The notes under the pieces are model-generated. The model was not told where the DNA came from. It was given only the letters and a program-made list of their open reading frames with translations, and searched no databases. A stretch of 64,000 nt of DNA from UMGS1696 sp045643285 (GTDB lineage Bacteria > Bacillota > Clostridia > Oscillospirales > CAG-272), in NCBI GenBank assembly GCA_045643285.1, contig JAZUKN010000025.1:77255-141254 (forward strand), written 5' to 3'. The position numbers were made by a program, and so were the translations under genes. Shown piece after piece: positions 1-8,974 of this stretch; position 1 is the first letter of the stretch; every line of letters starts with the position of its first letter.

Positions 1-1606
1 TGATCTTTGTTGTGTCGGGTATGTAAGTTTCAAAACCGCGACGGATAAGAGCGTCTGTCTTTGTGTCGACTGCACTTGTCGAGTCGTCGAGAATAAGTAT
101 CTTCGGCTTTTTCAGAAGTGCTCGTGCGATGCAGAGACGCTGTTTTTGACCGCCGGAGACGTTTGCGCCGCCCTGGTCGATCATTCTGTCGTATCCCTCG
201 GGGAAAGAAAGAACGAATTCTTCTGCCTGTGCGAGACGGCACGCTTCGACGATCTCGTCATCCGTTGCGTTTTCGTTGCCCCAACGGAGGTTTTCTTTTA
301 TAGTTCCTGCAAACAGCACGTTTTTCTGTAAAACTACTGCAACAGCATCACGGAGCGACTTTAGATCGTATTCGCGTACATCTCTTCCGCCGACTTTAAC
401 TGTTCCGACCGTTGCGTCATAGAGGCGCGGAATAAGCTGTATCAGCGTGGATTTTGATGAACCCGTGCCGCCGATTATACCGATCGTCTCACCTGATTTT
501 ATGTGCAGATCAATGTCGGATAGTGCAAAGCGCTCGGCCTTTGCAGAATATTTGAAGCCTACATCCTCGAAGTCGATCGAACCGTCCGGGATGACTTCAA
601 CAGCGTTTTCGGGACTGCGGAGCGTTGATTCTTCGTCGAGGACTTCACCGATTCTGCGAACCGATTCGATAGACAGCGTGATCATAACGTAGATCATCGA
701 GAGCATCATAAGGGACATAAGCACCTGTACGCCGTATGTGATGAGTGCGGAGAGCGCACCGACGTCGAGTACAGTACCCTGAGAGCCGATGATCAGCTTT
801 GAACCGACTGCAAGAATGAATACCATATTGAAATATAGGCAAATATTCATCAAGGGGTTGTTGAAAGCGACGATACGTTCAGCTTTCGTGAATTCGCGTC
901 TGATCGAGTCTGCGGCGTTCTCGAATTTGTTCTTTTCGTAATCCTCGCGGACAAATCCCTTTACGGTACGCATTGCCGTGACGTTTTCTTCGATAGCTTC
1001 GTTCATCTTGTCGTATTTCTTGAATACGGCATGGAACGCGGGCATAGCCTTTTTAGCTATGAGTATCAGACCGAACACAAGAACGGGTATTACGATAACA
1101 AAAGTGAACGCGAGTTTTCCGCCCTTTAGGAACGCCATGAGAATTGCGAAAATGAACATCATCGGACTGCGGATCGCAGAACGAATGATCATCATGAACG
1201 ACATCTGAACGTTGTTGATGTCCGTCGTCATACGGGTGACAAGGGAAGAGGACGAGAATTTGTCGATGCTCTCAAACGAGAACATCTGCACCTTGTCAAA
1301 AATTTTGTAGCGCAGATTCTTTGCAAATCCTGCCGATGCTTTTGAAGCGGTATATCCGCCCGCCGCACCGCATCCGAGAGACAAGAGAGCCATGACGAAC
1401 AGGATAATACCGTATTTTACTATAACGTCAAGACCGCATCCGTGCTGTATCTCCGAGATCAGATCAGCAGTGATGAACGGCATAAGGACTTCGAGTCCGA
1501 CTTCGCCTATCATGAATACCGGAGTCAGTATCGTCGGGACTTTGTATTCACCGATACATGACGCAAGTCTTCTGATAGTTGAAGGTTTTTTTTCTTTTTT
1601 AGACAT
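1..1606 (-). CDS. ABC exporter, fused permease/ATPase (partial, C-terminus cut by window edge)
   Basis: Half-size ABC exporter of the MsbA/LmrA type: a membrane domain fused to an ATPase that drives efflux; the substrate cannot be read from sequence. The reading frame runs from ATG 1606 to the left edge without a stop. About the first 300 residues are hydrophobic with membrane-helix character; the ATPase follows, with Walker A GGTGSSKS near residue 379, the signature VSGGQKQR near 485 and Walker B ILILDDST near 502. About 40-60 residues are missing compared with the family. A strong AGGAGG stands 11 bases before the start. Such exporters often work as heterodimers, so a partner gene may lie further left. 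Confidence 0.9.
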   Translation of the reverse strand, partial: MSKKEKKPSTIRRLASCIGEYKVPTILTPVFMIGEVGLEVLMPFITADLISEIQHGCGLDVIVKYGIILFVMALLSLGCGAAGGYTASKASAGFAKNLRYKIFDKVQMFSFESIDKFSSSSLVTRMTTDINNVQMSFMMIIRSAIRSPMMFIFAILMAFLKGGKLAFTFVIVIPVLVFGLILIAKKAMPAFHAVFKKYDKMNEAIEENVTAMRTVKGFVREDYEKNKFENAADSIRREFTKAERIVAFNNPLMNICLYFNMVFILAVGSKLIIGSQGTVLDVGALSALITYGVQVLMSLMMLSMIYVMITLSIESVRRIGEVLDEESTLRSPENAVEVIPDGSIDFEDVGFKYSAKAERFALSDIDLHIKSGETIGIIGGTGSSKSTLIQLIPRLYDATVGTVKVGGRDVREYDLKSLRDAVAVVLQKNVLFAGTIKENLRWGNENATDDEIVEACRLAQAEEFVLSFPEGYDRMIDQGGANVSGGQKQRLCIARALLKKPKILILDDSTSAVDTKTDALIRRGFETYIPDTTKI

Positions 1607-1707
1607 GAAGTCATTTTCCTCCTTTGGAAAAATATTAACAACTGATTATAGTATTTTTTCAACAAAAAGTCTATATATAAATTGTTAATAATTAAAATAT
1701 AGAAAAT

Positions 1708-1745
1708 AAAACGTGAGTAAATCTCTCAAGATTTGCTCACGTTTT
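1708..1745 (-). terminator. Bidirectional hairpin terminator
   Basis: A 17-base stem with one mismatch (AAAACGTGAG...CTCACGTTTT) and loop CTCA, with T/A-rich flanks on both sides. It lies directly after the stop of the sugar isomerase-like gene, so on the minus strand it ends the dapA operon. Confidence 0.8.
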
Positions 1746-1761
1746 CGTTAACTTAAACAAT

Positions 1762-2511
1762 TTACTCTCTCACCCACTCGTGAAGAGTTTCTGCGTCCCT
1801 GTAAAGCTGCTCAACTGTTCCGTCGCAGACGAATTCAAGAAGCAGGTTGTGGTCTTTTCCGTCCGAGCGGATTATATCAAGATACTGCTTCCACATTTTT
1901 TCTCCCCATGCGAGAGGATACATATCGCTTTCGTGCCATGAGAACACATGAACGTTCGAGAGATAGGGAAGAACGCCTTTAATCGCACGAAGGTTGTATC
2001 CGTCGTCTCTGAACTGGTTCGGCTGCCAGTAGAGGCGGAAGTTGTCTTCACTTACTTCGTCGACGAGACGGAGCGCACTGTCAAGCTCGTCTGTAAGCGT
2101 TCCTCCGTGAAATTCGGGAGACACGGTAAGCCCGTACTTAGCGGCGGACTGAACTGTATGCTTGATTCTTTTAACAAATTCGGCTCTCGTTTCGTCCGTA
2201 TAGTCGTTCGACCAGAGTTTTCCTGCCCAGATTCGGATGTTCGGTGCGCCGAGCAGGGAAGCGGTCTTCAGATTCTTCTCCATTTCTTCGTCGTCGCCGG
2301 TGCAGTTGAAGTATGAGCCGTACGACGCTATCGTGAGTCCGTTTTCGGCGGTCGCTTTCTTTGCATCTGCGATAGCCTCTTCATTCATCGGCGGAACGTG
2401 GATGTCGCCACCCCATTCTATCGTGCTGAGTCCGGCGTTCTTCGTGACTTTTGCCACTTCTTCGACAGAGAGTTTTCTGAATGTTACCGAAACGATACCT
2501 GTGTTAAGCAT
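1762..2511 (-). CDS. Sugar phosphate isomerase/epimerase-like TIM barrel protein
   Basis: 249-residue protein of the xylose-isomerase-like TIM barrel superfamily (AP endonuclease 2 fold), cytosolic. Visible family features are the early EWGGDIH strand end, a histidine/glutamate-bearing SPEFHGG near the middle, VHVFSWH and a C-terminal LLLEFVCDG, which supply likely metal or substrate ligands. Length fits the family. The start has an AGGAG 10 bases upstream. It follows dapA by 19 bases and probably shares its transcript. The substrate is unknown; an isomerase/epimerase or dehydratase acting on a sugar or polyol is the usual guess. Confidence 0.75.
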   Translation of the reverse strand: MLNTGIVSVTFRKLSVEEVAKVTKNAGLSTIEWGGDIHVPPMNEEAIADAKKATAENGLTIASYGSYFNCTGDDEEMEKNLKTASLLGAPNIRIWAGKLWSNDYTDETRAEFVKRIKHTVQSAAKYGLTVSPEFHGGTLTDELDSALRLVDEVSEDNFRLYWQPNQFRDDGYNLRAIKGVLPYLSNVHVFSWHESDMYPLAWGEKMWKQYLDIIRSDGKDHNLLLEFVCDGTVEQLYRDAETLHEWVRE

Positions 2512-2530
2512 TTTTCTGTTCTCCTGTTTT

Positions 2531-3427
2531 TTATATCAGATTTATTTTTTTCAGTTCATTTTCGAGTGCGAGCCTGTTTTTGTCTCCGAGCCCGCAAAGC
2601 GGAGGACGGCAGACTGCGGTCTTTGTCAGTCCCATATTTCTGCACGCTTCTTTTACCGGTATCGGATTCACTTCGGAAAATAACGCTTTCGTTATCCCGT
2701 TCAGGCGTTTAGCGTTTTCTGCGGCTTCGGTGTATCTGCCGGATCTCATCAGACTTGTCATCTCAACTACTTCTCGCGGCATAATGTTTGAGAGCACCGA
2801 GAAGACTCCGACTCCGCCGAGCGCCATAACGGGAACGGTTTCGCTGTCGTTTCCGCTCCACACTGTGAGATTGTCACCGCATTCGGAAATGATTTCGCTG
2901 ACCTTTCCGATGTTTCCCGACGCTTCCTTGACTCCGACGATGTTTTCGACGCCGGAGAGTTCTTTATAAACTTGAAGCGAAATGTTCATCCCCGTGCGCG
3001 TGGGAACATTGTAAAGTATCACGGGACAATCGCACGATTCTGCGACGGTTTTATAGTGCAGGATAAGACCTTCGTCAGTCGTTTTATTGTAGTACGGTGT
3101 GACGACAAGTACGGCGTCTGCACCGTTTTCGGCGGCATAACGTGAAAAATCCGCGGTCTTTTTTGTGTCGTTCGTGCCGGTTCCGACGATCAGCGGAACA
3201 CGTCCGTCGATCCTGTCACGTGCGAACGAGAGAATTTTTCTTTTTTCTTCTTCTGTCAGTGTAGACGGCTCGCCTGTTGTTCCGAGAACGAGTAGTGCGT
3301 CTATCCCCGATTCTATCTGAAAGTCGATCAGCCGTCCGAGTGAATCAAAATCTATTGATCCGTCGCCGTTCATTGGTGTTATCAGGGCAGTAGCCGCACC
3401 GAAAAACGGCAGTTTGTCTTTTTTCAT
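2531..3427 (-). CDS. dapA: 4-hydroxy-tetrahydrodipicolinate synthase family protein (DapA)
   Basis: 298 residues, the normal length for the DapA/NanA class I aldolase family. DapA condenses pyruvate with aspartate semialdehyde in lysine and diaminopimelate synthesis. Landmarks: start FFGAATALITPMN, GTTGEPSTLTEEE, the YNVPTRTG segment with the catalytic tyrosine, and GVKEASGN carrying the Schiff-base lysine. It is followed after 19 bases by a sugar isomerase-like gene, so a role in a catabolic aldolase pathway (NanA-like) is possible; the motifs favour DapA. No clear Shine-Dalgarno was seen before the ATG. Confidence 0.85.
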   Translation of the reverse strand: MKKDKLPFFGAATALITPMNGDGSIDFDSLGRLIDFQIESGIDALLVLGTTGEPSTLTEEEKRKILSFARDRIDGRVPLIVGTGTNDTKKTADFSRYAAENGADAVLVVTPYYNKTTDEGLILHYKTVAESCDCPVILYNVPTRTGMNISLQVYKELSGVENIVGVKEASGNIGKVSEIISECGDNLTVWSGNDSETVPVMALGGVGVFSVLSNIMPREVVEMTSLMRSGRYTEAAENAKRLNGITKALFSEVNPIPVKEACRNMGLTKTAVCRPPLCGLGDKNRLALENELKKINLI

Positions 3428-3468
3428 TGTTCAGTACCGTATCATTGATTATATTTGAGTGAAAAAGG

Positions 3469-3497
3469 TTGAAAACACGCCGAATATGGTATATAAT
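3469..3497 (+). promoter_or_regulatory. Sigma-70-type promoter for queA
   Basis: TTGAAA (3469-3474), a 17-base spacer and a perfect TATAAT (3492-3497), pointing at queA. The roughly 130-base leader before the queA ATG contains a long-range CTTATCC...GGATAAG inverted repeat (about 3547-3593) of unknown role. Confidence 0.7.
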
Positions 3498-3631
3498 AAC
3501 TGATGCGGATTTCATATTCACTCTTATATCATGATATGCACCGGACACTTATCCCGCCCGAGGTAATGATAGCACATTCAGCCGGATAAGTCAATAAAGT
3601 GAGTGTATATCGGAAACGAAAAGGACACAAA

Positions 3632-4735
3632 ATGATAAAGAACGACCTACCGGAGACAGACCTCCGTCTCTCCGATTTTAATTATTATCTTCCCGAGGAG
3701 CTTATCGCTCAGACACCAGTCGAGCCGCGTGATGCGTCACGTCTATTGGTGCTTGACAGAGAATCGGGGAACATCGAACACAGACATTTTTACAATATCA
3801 TAGACTACTTGAACCCCGACGACACTCTCGTCATAAACGATACTCGCGTCATTCCGGCGAGGATCATCGGGAACAGGACGATGCGTTACGACGAAAACGA
3901 AAAGAAAGCTATCCCGACGGAGTCAAGCGGACCGGTCGAGCTTCTTCTCTTAAAACAGCGCGAAAACGATGTGTGGGAAACTCTCGCAGGTCCCGGAAAA
4001 CGCGCGAAACCCGGTGACGTTCTGACATTCGGTGACGGCGTAATGGAGGCGCACATTCTCGATGTTATCGAAGGCGGTCAGCGTCTCGTCAGATTTGAAG
4101 TGAAGAAAGACGCGGATTCGATCTTCTCCGCGCTCGATCTGCTCGGAACGATGCCTCTGCCGCCGTACATCAAGAAAAAGCTCGAAGATCCCGAGCGATA
4201 TCAAACGGTTTATTCACGCGAACAGGGCTCAGCCGCCGCTCCGACAGCCGGACTGCACTTCACACCCGAACTGCTTGACAAGATACGCGAAAAGGGAATT
4301 GCGATAGTTCCAGTACTGCTTCACGTCGGGCTCGGAACATTCCGTCCGGTCAAAGAAGACAGGATACAGGATCACGAAATGCACACGGAGTACATCCGCG
4401 TAACAAAAGAATCCGCAGACATAATCAACGAGCGCAAAGCAAAAGGCGGAAGGATCATCGCAGTCGGTACAACATCGTGCCGCGTGCTTGAATCGGCAAC
4501 AGATGAAAACGGTATCCTTCATCCTGTCGACACCGATACGGGAATTTTCATCTACCCGGGATATAAGTTCAAAATGATCGACGCGCTTATAACGAATTTT
4601 CACCTGCCCGAAAGCACGCTCTTGATGCTTGTATCTGCCCTCGCCGGCAGAGAAACGATAATGAACGCATATAAAACCGCGGTGGAAGAAAAATACAGAT
4701 TCTTCAGCTTCGGCGATGCTATGCTGATTGTATAG
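3632..4735 (+). CDS. queA: S-adenosylmethionine:tRNA ribosyltransferase-isomerase (QueA)
   Basis: Makes epoxyqueuosine in tRNA anticodons by transferring and isomerising the ribosyl part of SAM onto 7-aminomethyl-7-deazaguanine. The frame is open from GTG 3599, but ATG 3632 gives a family-like start ahead of LSDFNYYLPEELIAQ and has an AAGGA upstream. Landmarks: the N-terminal DFNYYLPEELIA, PTAGLHFT and VGLGTFRPV in the middle, then IITNFHLPEST-like (ALITNFHLPEST) near the C-terminus, with the family's usual length. Single-gene transcript with its own promoter and terminator. It marks the last host gene before the prophage. Confidence 0.93.
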   Translation: MIKNDLPETDLRLSDFNYYLPEELIAQTPVEPRDASRLLVLDRESGNIEHRHFYNIIDYLNPDDTLVINDTRVIPARIIGNRTMRYDENEKKAIPTESSGPVELLLLKQRENDVWETLAGPGKRAKPGDVLTFGDGVMEAHILDVIEGGQRLVRFEVKKDADSIFSALDLLGTMPLPPYIKKKLEDPERYQTVYSREQGSAAAPTAGLHFTPELLDKIREKGIAIVPVLLHVGLGTFRPVKEDRIQDHEMHTEYIRVTKESADIINERKAKGGRIIAVGTTSCRVLESATDENGILHPVDTDTGIFIYPGYKFKMIDALITNFHLPESTLLMLVSALAGRETIMNAYKTAVEEKYRFFSFGDAMLIV

Positions 4736-4762
4736 AGGATGCCTGATCCGAACGAAAAACCC

Positions 4763-4799
4763 TCGAAAACCCTTGATTTCAAGGGTTTTTCGATTTTAT
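4763..4799 (+). terminator. queA terminator
   Basis: Hairpin TCGAAAACCCTTG / CAAGGGTTTTTCGA (one extra T in the right arm, short ATTT loop) followed by a T-rich stretch, 27 bases after the queA stop. Confidence 0.8.
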
Positions 4800-4975
4800 G
4801 GGGGTGTCTCCTGATCCTGATTTTGGCCTGAAATTGTCCTGAAAACGCCGTCTTATATATAAGGTACGAGGGGTATGCTAACAATTTCGGGGAACTTTTT
4901 GTAAACGGTTTCGTTTGTGATTTCGATATATTGTATGAAATAAACGCCGAGTTCGTGGATGAACCCGGCGTTTTC
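4800..4975. other. Intergenic host/prophage border, expected to hold the left attachment site
   Basis: This stretch between the queA terminator and the recombinase stop has no gene. Because large serine recombinases are normally encoded next to their attachment site, attL should be here. The exact crossover cannot be seen, since the matching right half lies outside the window. Confidence 0.5.
4942..4974 (-). terminator. Recombinase terminator
   Basis: Hairpin CGCCGAGTTC / GAACCCGGCG (one mismatch) with T-rich runs on both sides, touching the recombinase stop. It can end transcription from either direction, insulating queA from the prophage. Confidence 0.7.
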
Positions 4976-6694
4976 TTATTTGTAGATGAATTCGTGCAGC
5001 ATACCATTCTTGAATTTGATGGAAGATACCCTTCCGTTCGTAATTTCAATGGTGTCAATAATCGCTGTAAGGAAGTTCCTAGGAATGTTTGCATCAATGT
5101 TTGATATGTATTTTTCGTAATCTATGTAATCGTCGCTCAATAATTTCTCGACCATAATGAAATATGCCGCTTTGTCTGCGAACTCATCGCTGATGTCCTG
5201 TGCTTCGGATGACATCCCGTTCAGTTCTGCAAGACGGGTTTCGCAGGTCTTTATGTCGTCGAGGATTTTCTTTTGCTCCAAGACATAGTCCTTTTCCGGC
5301 ATATTCGCATCGCCGTACAGATAGAGCGACCGCAATCGTTGTAGTGCTGTTTCTGACTTTCTCTTTCGCTCTTTCAGAAGATTGATTTCCCCGACCGGAG
5401 ACTCTGCGGCATTGAATACTGCAGATGGTCGGTACTCTAACCCGGTCTCGCCTTTGAGGAGAAGATCACGAATCTGTGACAGTCCTTCCTTGCCAAGACA
5501 ATCGACATCGCTGAATGCAGGGCCTCGAAGCAGTTTTCGTTCCAGAACCGTAACGCTTGTAGAATTTGACATTGTTTTCTTCGCCCGGAGAATGTTTGAT
5601 ATGTAATTGAAGACGAACGGCCCGACCGTAATGTCGGATGTGAATTTGTTATCGCACTGGCTCTTGTTGCTTCGCCGTGTCGAGCATCCGTAGATTGAAG
5701 GTCGTAATCCGTTAGCCCGTCGCCTGTCGAGCGTAGCAGACATATTGCTTCCGCAGTTTCCGCATTTCATAAGACCGGCGAACAGGTGGACGTTCTTTCT
5801 GCGGTGTGCCTCGCCTCGTTTATATCCGCCACGCCAGTTCCTTTGCAGGATGAACTGTACACGGTCAAACTGAACATCGGTGACTATCGGAGGATGATGA
5901 TTTTCGTATATCACCCACTCTGTCTCGCCACGAAGTTTCTGTCGGTTTCCTTCCTCATGAAGATTGTATCGGTACACGCCCATATAGAATGGATTTTTCA
6001 GAATTTCGTGTACAACTACAACAGACCAAAGATTTCCTGCCCGTGTTCGTTTTCCCTCGTCGTTGAGAGTTCGTGAGACGTATAGCAGGGATTGATTCTC
6101 CTCGTACATATTGAACATCCGCCTGATGACATCCGCTTCGCCATCGATGATGGAGAACTCCGCTTTCTCTTTGTCCCACGAATACCCGAACGGAACCCTG
6201 CCGCCGTTCCATTGACCGTTGTTTGCTCTGGAAAGCATAACAGCCGACACTCTCTCGGAAGTCATATTGCGTTCGAGTTCGGCGAATACGAGGATTATCT
6301 TCAGCATTGCCTCGCCGATAGCCGATGAGGTGTCGAACTGCTCGTTCTTTGATACAAACGTAATGCCGAGCGATTTCAGTTCCTTGTACATCCCTGCAAA
6401 GTCGAGCAGGTTTCGGCTGATACGGTCAATCTTCCAGACAAGCAGATGTGAAAACTCTCCCGTTCGCAGTCGGTCCATCATACGCTGGTAGTCAGGACGG
6501 TCGGTGTTCTTTGCGGAATACCCCGGATCCTCGAAAATCTCGTAGTCCTTGATACCGAGTACCATTTCGCAGTAAGCTATTAGTTCACGCCGCTGCACCT
6601 GTAACGAATCTTTGTCAATCTGCCAATGAGTAGATACTCGTATGTAAATCGCCACCTTCATTTTCCGGATGGCTTCCAATAAATCGTTTGCCAT
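4976..6694 (-). CDS. Large serine recombinase (prophage integrase)
   Basis: 572-residue site-specific recombinase that integrates and excises the prophage. The N-terminal resolvase domain starts KVAIYIRVST with Ser21 as the likely nucleophile and continues with the DRISRNLLD helix and the ERNMTSERV segment. Next comes the recombinase domain (GRVPFGY, LNDEGKRTR), then a zinc ribbon (CGNCGSNM with later cysteines) and a C-terminal coiled-coil region. AGGAGG precedes the start. It is the outermost prophage gene, transcribed away from the repressor cluster. The length is typical of phage large serine integrases, and any directionality factor is not identified. Confidence 0.95.
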   Translation of the reverse strand: MANDLLEAIRKMKVAIYIRVSTHWQIDKDSLQVQRRELIAYCEMVLGIKDYEIFEDPGYSAKNTDRPDYQRMMDRLRTGEFSHLLVWKIDRISRNLLDFAGMYKELKSLGITFVSKNEQFDTSSAIGEAMLKIILVFAELERNMTSERVSAVMLSRANNGQWNGGRVPFGYSWDKEKAEFSIIDGEADVIRRMFNMYEENQSLLYVSRTLNDEGKRTRAGNLWSVVVVHEILKNPFYMGVYRYNLHEEGNRQKLRGETEWVIYENHHPPIVTDVQFDRVQFILQRNWRGGYKRGEAHRRKNVHLFAGLMKCGNCGSNMSATLDRRRANGLRPSIYGCSTRRSNKSQCDNKFTSDITVGPFVFNYISNILRAKKTMSNSTSVTVLERKLLRGPAFSDVDCLGKEGLSQIRDLLLKGETGLEYRPSAVFNAAESPVGEINLLKERKRKSETALQRLRSLYLYGDANMPEKDYVLEQKKILDDIKTCETRLAELNGMSSEAQDISDEFADKAAYFIMVEKLLSDDYIDYEKYISNIDANIPRNFLTAIIDTIEITNGRVSSIKFKNGMLHEFIYK

Positions 6695-6713
6695 AATTGC
6701 CTCCTATTCTTTC

Positions 6714-6801
6714 GGACTTTCCGCAGGACAGTCCAACGGACAGTCTGCGGAAAGTCCTGCTATAACCGTAACCGTTACCGTAACCATACCGTAACCGTTA
6801 C
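6714..6801. repeat. GGACAGTCC inverted repeat followed by TAACCG run (copy A)
   Basis: A perfect 12-base inverted repeat (GGACTTTCCGCA at 6714-6725, TGCGGAAAGTCC at 6746-6757) encloses GGACAGTCCAACGGACAGTC, which recurs exactly at 51817-51836. It is followed by several TAACCG/GTTACC units up to 6801. It lies upstream of the recombinase gene, between that gene and 6932. The remaining 6802-6931 shows no gene. Confidence 0.75.
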
Positions 6802-6931
6802 AATACTATCAAAATAATACGTTTTGTACCGTTTTATTACGCTTGGATGACGCTTCGGTACAGTCTGGAGTAAAAAATTACGGGAGAAGCGAAGGACGTT
6901 ACGCTCCTCCCGTAGCCAAATGTGTGTCGAA

Positions 6932-7294
6932 TCAGTATAGAACGGTGATGAGGTTTTTGAACATATCGTCGTCAAGAGTGACGAGGCATTTCTTTCCGTT
7001 CTTGAAAACGATAGATACAAGATGATTTCCCTTTGTCTTTCCGGATGCCGCACCTGCTATGGCTCCGACTCCGCCGAACAGAGCTGCACCTGCAACGCCA
7101 CGAGCGACGCCGCTTCCGAAACTACGGTACTGTTCTTCGCCTACCACCTCGTAGTAGTCAACGGTGTCCTTGTTTATCCAGACCTTCGAGCCGAGCCCGA
7201 ATGAGCCGACAAGGAACAGACCTTTCTTTTTGTTTTTGTAGCGGACGTATCCTTGCTTGAAATCCCCCGCTTGTACTGTATTTTTAACTGTCAT
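6932..7294 (-). CDS. Small glycine-zipper protein of unknown function
   Basis: 120 residues, no recognised function. The N-terminal half is a small beta-rich, basic segment (KQGYVRYKNKKKGLFLVG). Residues about 79-107 form a glycine/alanine-rich stretch (GVARGVAGAALFGGVGAIAG) like a glycine zipper that could insert in or pack against a membrane. The C-terminus is soluble-looking. It is the last gene of the lysogeny operon (nuclease-like gene 9 bases upstream), so it is probably made in the lysogen. A role in superinfection exclusion or toxicity is possible but unproven. Confidence 0.65.
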   Translation of the reverse strand: MTVKNTVQAGDFKQGYVRYKNKKKGLFLVGSFGLGSKVWINKDTVDYYEVVGEEQYRSFGSGVARGVAGAALFGGVGAIAGAASGKTKGNHLVSIVFKNGKKCLVTLDDDMFKNLITVLY

Positions 7295-7303
7295 AGTATT
7301 ACC

Positions 7304-8527
7304 TCAACTTTCGTTATCTGTTACCGCCGCCGAGAACTTTTCGGCGGCAGAGATGATTTTTTCGGAATTTTGTAGAACGTCCGATACGTTGGCATAGTAG
7401 AAGCCCGACTCATCCTCGTATGGAATGTGTTTGCACCGTTTGGTGTTGATGAACTGCTTGAAGAAATCGAGGAACTGGTCTGCATCGAACGGAAAACGAC
7501 CGTGCTTTTCGAGAGCCGCCTTGATCCTGCCGGGAACTACCCATAGGTCAGAATGATGTGAAGATATGCAGAATGTCAGGAGAGCGTAAGAATGACCGTC
7601 TTCGGGAGAAAACCGTATCGTCAGTTCCGTAGGAGCAATGCCGATCGATAGACCGTCTATTGCTTCAAGGTCGGAGATGAACTCGGAGATTTCGTCAGGG
7701 TCATATCCACCGTTGTCCGCAAAGATTGAAATGAACTCTTTTCTTGGAAGTATCGGCTTTTGAATGTATGTCTTGTGTTCATCCGGCACCTCGACAGGAT
7801 CCGGAGAGGCGTACCGTCTTTCGATAACTGTCGTCTTAGTTATCAGATTCGGGATAACGATGACATTGTCTCCGTGCTGATAGACCTCCATTTCGGAAAG
7901 AGCGAGGTTGAAAGCCATAGAAGTATTTTCGTTAAGGAAGTCTGCGAGTTGCTGGACATTTGACCTGATGCCGTCTCCGGCAATCATAAGCAGGAACGAT
8001 GCTCTCGAAAGAGATCTGTTTATGGCGTCTGTTAGAGTCGCCTCGTCAGACAGAGTGCAGTATCCGTGACGAGCCATTACGTCGATGATATTGTATGCCT
8101 GCCCTTCGGTCCTAAAAAAGTAGTCGGATGCGATTTCGTTGATTTTTTCGCAGTCCCACTTTTGGAGCTCCTTCGCATAATCTATGATTTGGGCGACGAC
8201 CGTTCTTCTCGACTCCTGATTACGAAATAGTTTGGTCTCGACGATGACGATGTGACCCGAAGGCGATACATACAGATTGTCAATGTAGCCCTGCGTATCG
8301 CCGGATCCGACCGGAACCTCTCTGCCGATGCAGATGAGCGGTGCATACTCTGTGCTGATTTCGCTTGTAGGAAGGATTTCTGGATTAACGGCGAGAAGTT
8401 CCTGAAGCCACGCCTCATCGAAACTGCCGTTCATAAAAGGGACTCTCTTTAACCTTTCGGTTTCGCCGTTTGAAGAAACAATAACGGCGTTCCTTGCGGT
8501 GCGTTCGCCGTAGATCATAGGGTTCAC
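7304..8527 (-). CDS. PD-(D/E)XK nuclease-like protein in the lysogeny operon
   Basis: 407 residues. The N-terminal half shows a PD-(D/E)XK nuclease pattern: Glu38 in a helix (SFDEAWLQEL), Asp83 in GYIDNLYV, then Glu97-x-Lys99 in IVIVETKL and a helix with Gln113 (VAQIIDYAKEL). The rest is an uncharacterised alpha/beta region ending in an acidic tail. It overlaps the repressor gene by 4 bases (ATGA), so it is co-expressed with the repressor in the dormant prophage. That position is typical of lysogen-expressed defence genes, but no function is established. A house-keeping DNA repair nuclease is a less likely reading. Confidence 0.7.
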   Translation of the reverse strand: MNPMIYGERTARNAVIVSSNGETERLKRVPFMNGSFDEAWLQELLAVNPEILPTSEISTEYAPLICIGREVPVGSGDTQGYIDNLYVSPSGHIVIVETKLFRNQESRRTVVAQIIDYAKELQKWDCEKINEIASDYFFRTEGQAYNIIDVMARHGYCTLSDEATLTDAINRSLSRASFLLMIAGDGIRSNVQQLADFLNENTSMAFNLALSEMEVYQHGDNVIVIPNLITKTTVIERRYASPDPVEVPDEHKTYIQKPILPRKEFISIFADNGGYDPDEISEFISDLEAIDGLSIGIAPTELTIRFSPEDGHSYALLTFCISSHHSDLWVVPGRIKAALEKHGRFPFDADQFLDFFKQFINTKRCKHIPYEDESGFYYANVSDVLQNSEKIISAAEKFSAAVTDNES

Positions 8528-8850
8528 TCCTTTTGTTTGTATTTTTGAAGAACTGCTTGAATAACCTTTCTGTCGTCAGGAGAAGCAAGAGAGTATCTGT
8601 GCGCTACGTTTTGTATCTCCTGCGGCATCACATCGAATTTGTCCCCGTTGAAACCGAGAAGCCAGTCGATAGACACGTTGAAGTAGTTTGCTATCTTGAC
8701 GACATAGGCAAGATCCGGCGTTCTGTCTCCCGTCAGATACCGGGATATTGTCGGTGCGGGTATTCCGACCTCCTCCGAAAACGAAAGATTGGAGAATCCT
8801 CTCGACGACATCAGCGATTTAAGGTTTGATTTGAAAATGGTAAAGTCCAT
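8524..8850 (-). CDS. CI-like XRE-family repressor
   Basis: 108 residues with an N-terminal helix-turn-helix: GFSNLSFSEEVGIPAPTISR with the recognition helix around PAPTISRYLTGDRTPD. No C-terminal LexA-like cleavage domain is visible, so induction probably does not use RecA-driven self-cleavage. It is first in the minus-strand lysogeny operon and faces the Cro-like gene across a divergent promoter region. It most likely binds the TACC-N4-GGTA sites there and holds the early promoter off. Confidence 0.85.
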   Translation of the reverse strand: MDFTIFKSNLKSLMSSRGFSNLSFSEEVGIPAPTISRYLTGDRTPDLAYVVKIANYFNVSIDWLLGFNGDKFDVMPQEIQNVAHRYSLASPDDRKVIQAVLQKYKQKE

Positions 8851-8894
8851 TTTGGACGCCTCCCTTATTACCTCTATGTAGTTTGTTCAGTACC

Positions 8895-8923
8895 ATTATA
8901 TATAAAAAATACGACTTTTGCAA
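8895..8923 (-). promoter_or_regulatory. Repressor (maintenance) promoter
   Basis: On the minus strand: TTGCAA (8923-8918), 17-base spacer, TATAAT (8900-8895), just ahead of the repressor. The next bases read GGTAC, a half-site of the operator seen in the early promoter, suggesting autoregulation. Confidence 0.7.
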
Positions 8924-8974
8924 TAGCAAATGCGGATTTCCGCAAAAATAATACGAAAACTTACCAAAAAACTA

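Noticed and set aside
4800..4975. A precise attL core
   Set aside because: Without the right-hand junction or an empty site, any chosen core would be a guess.
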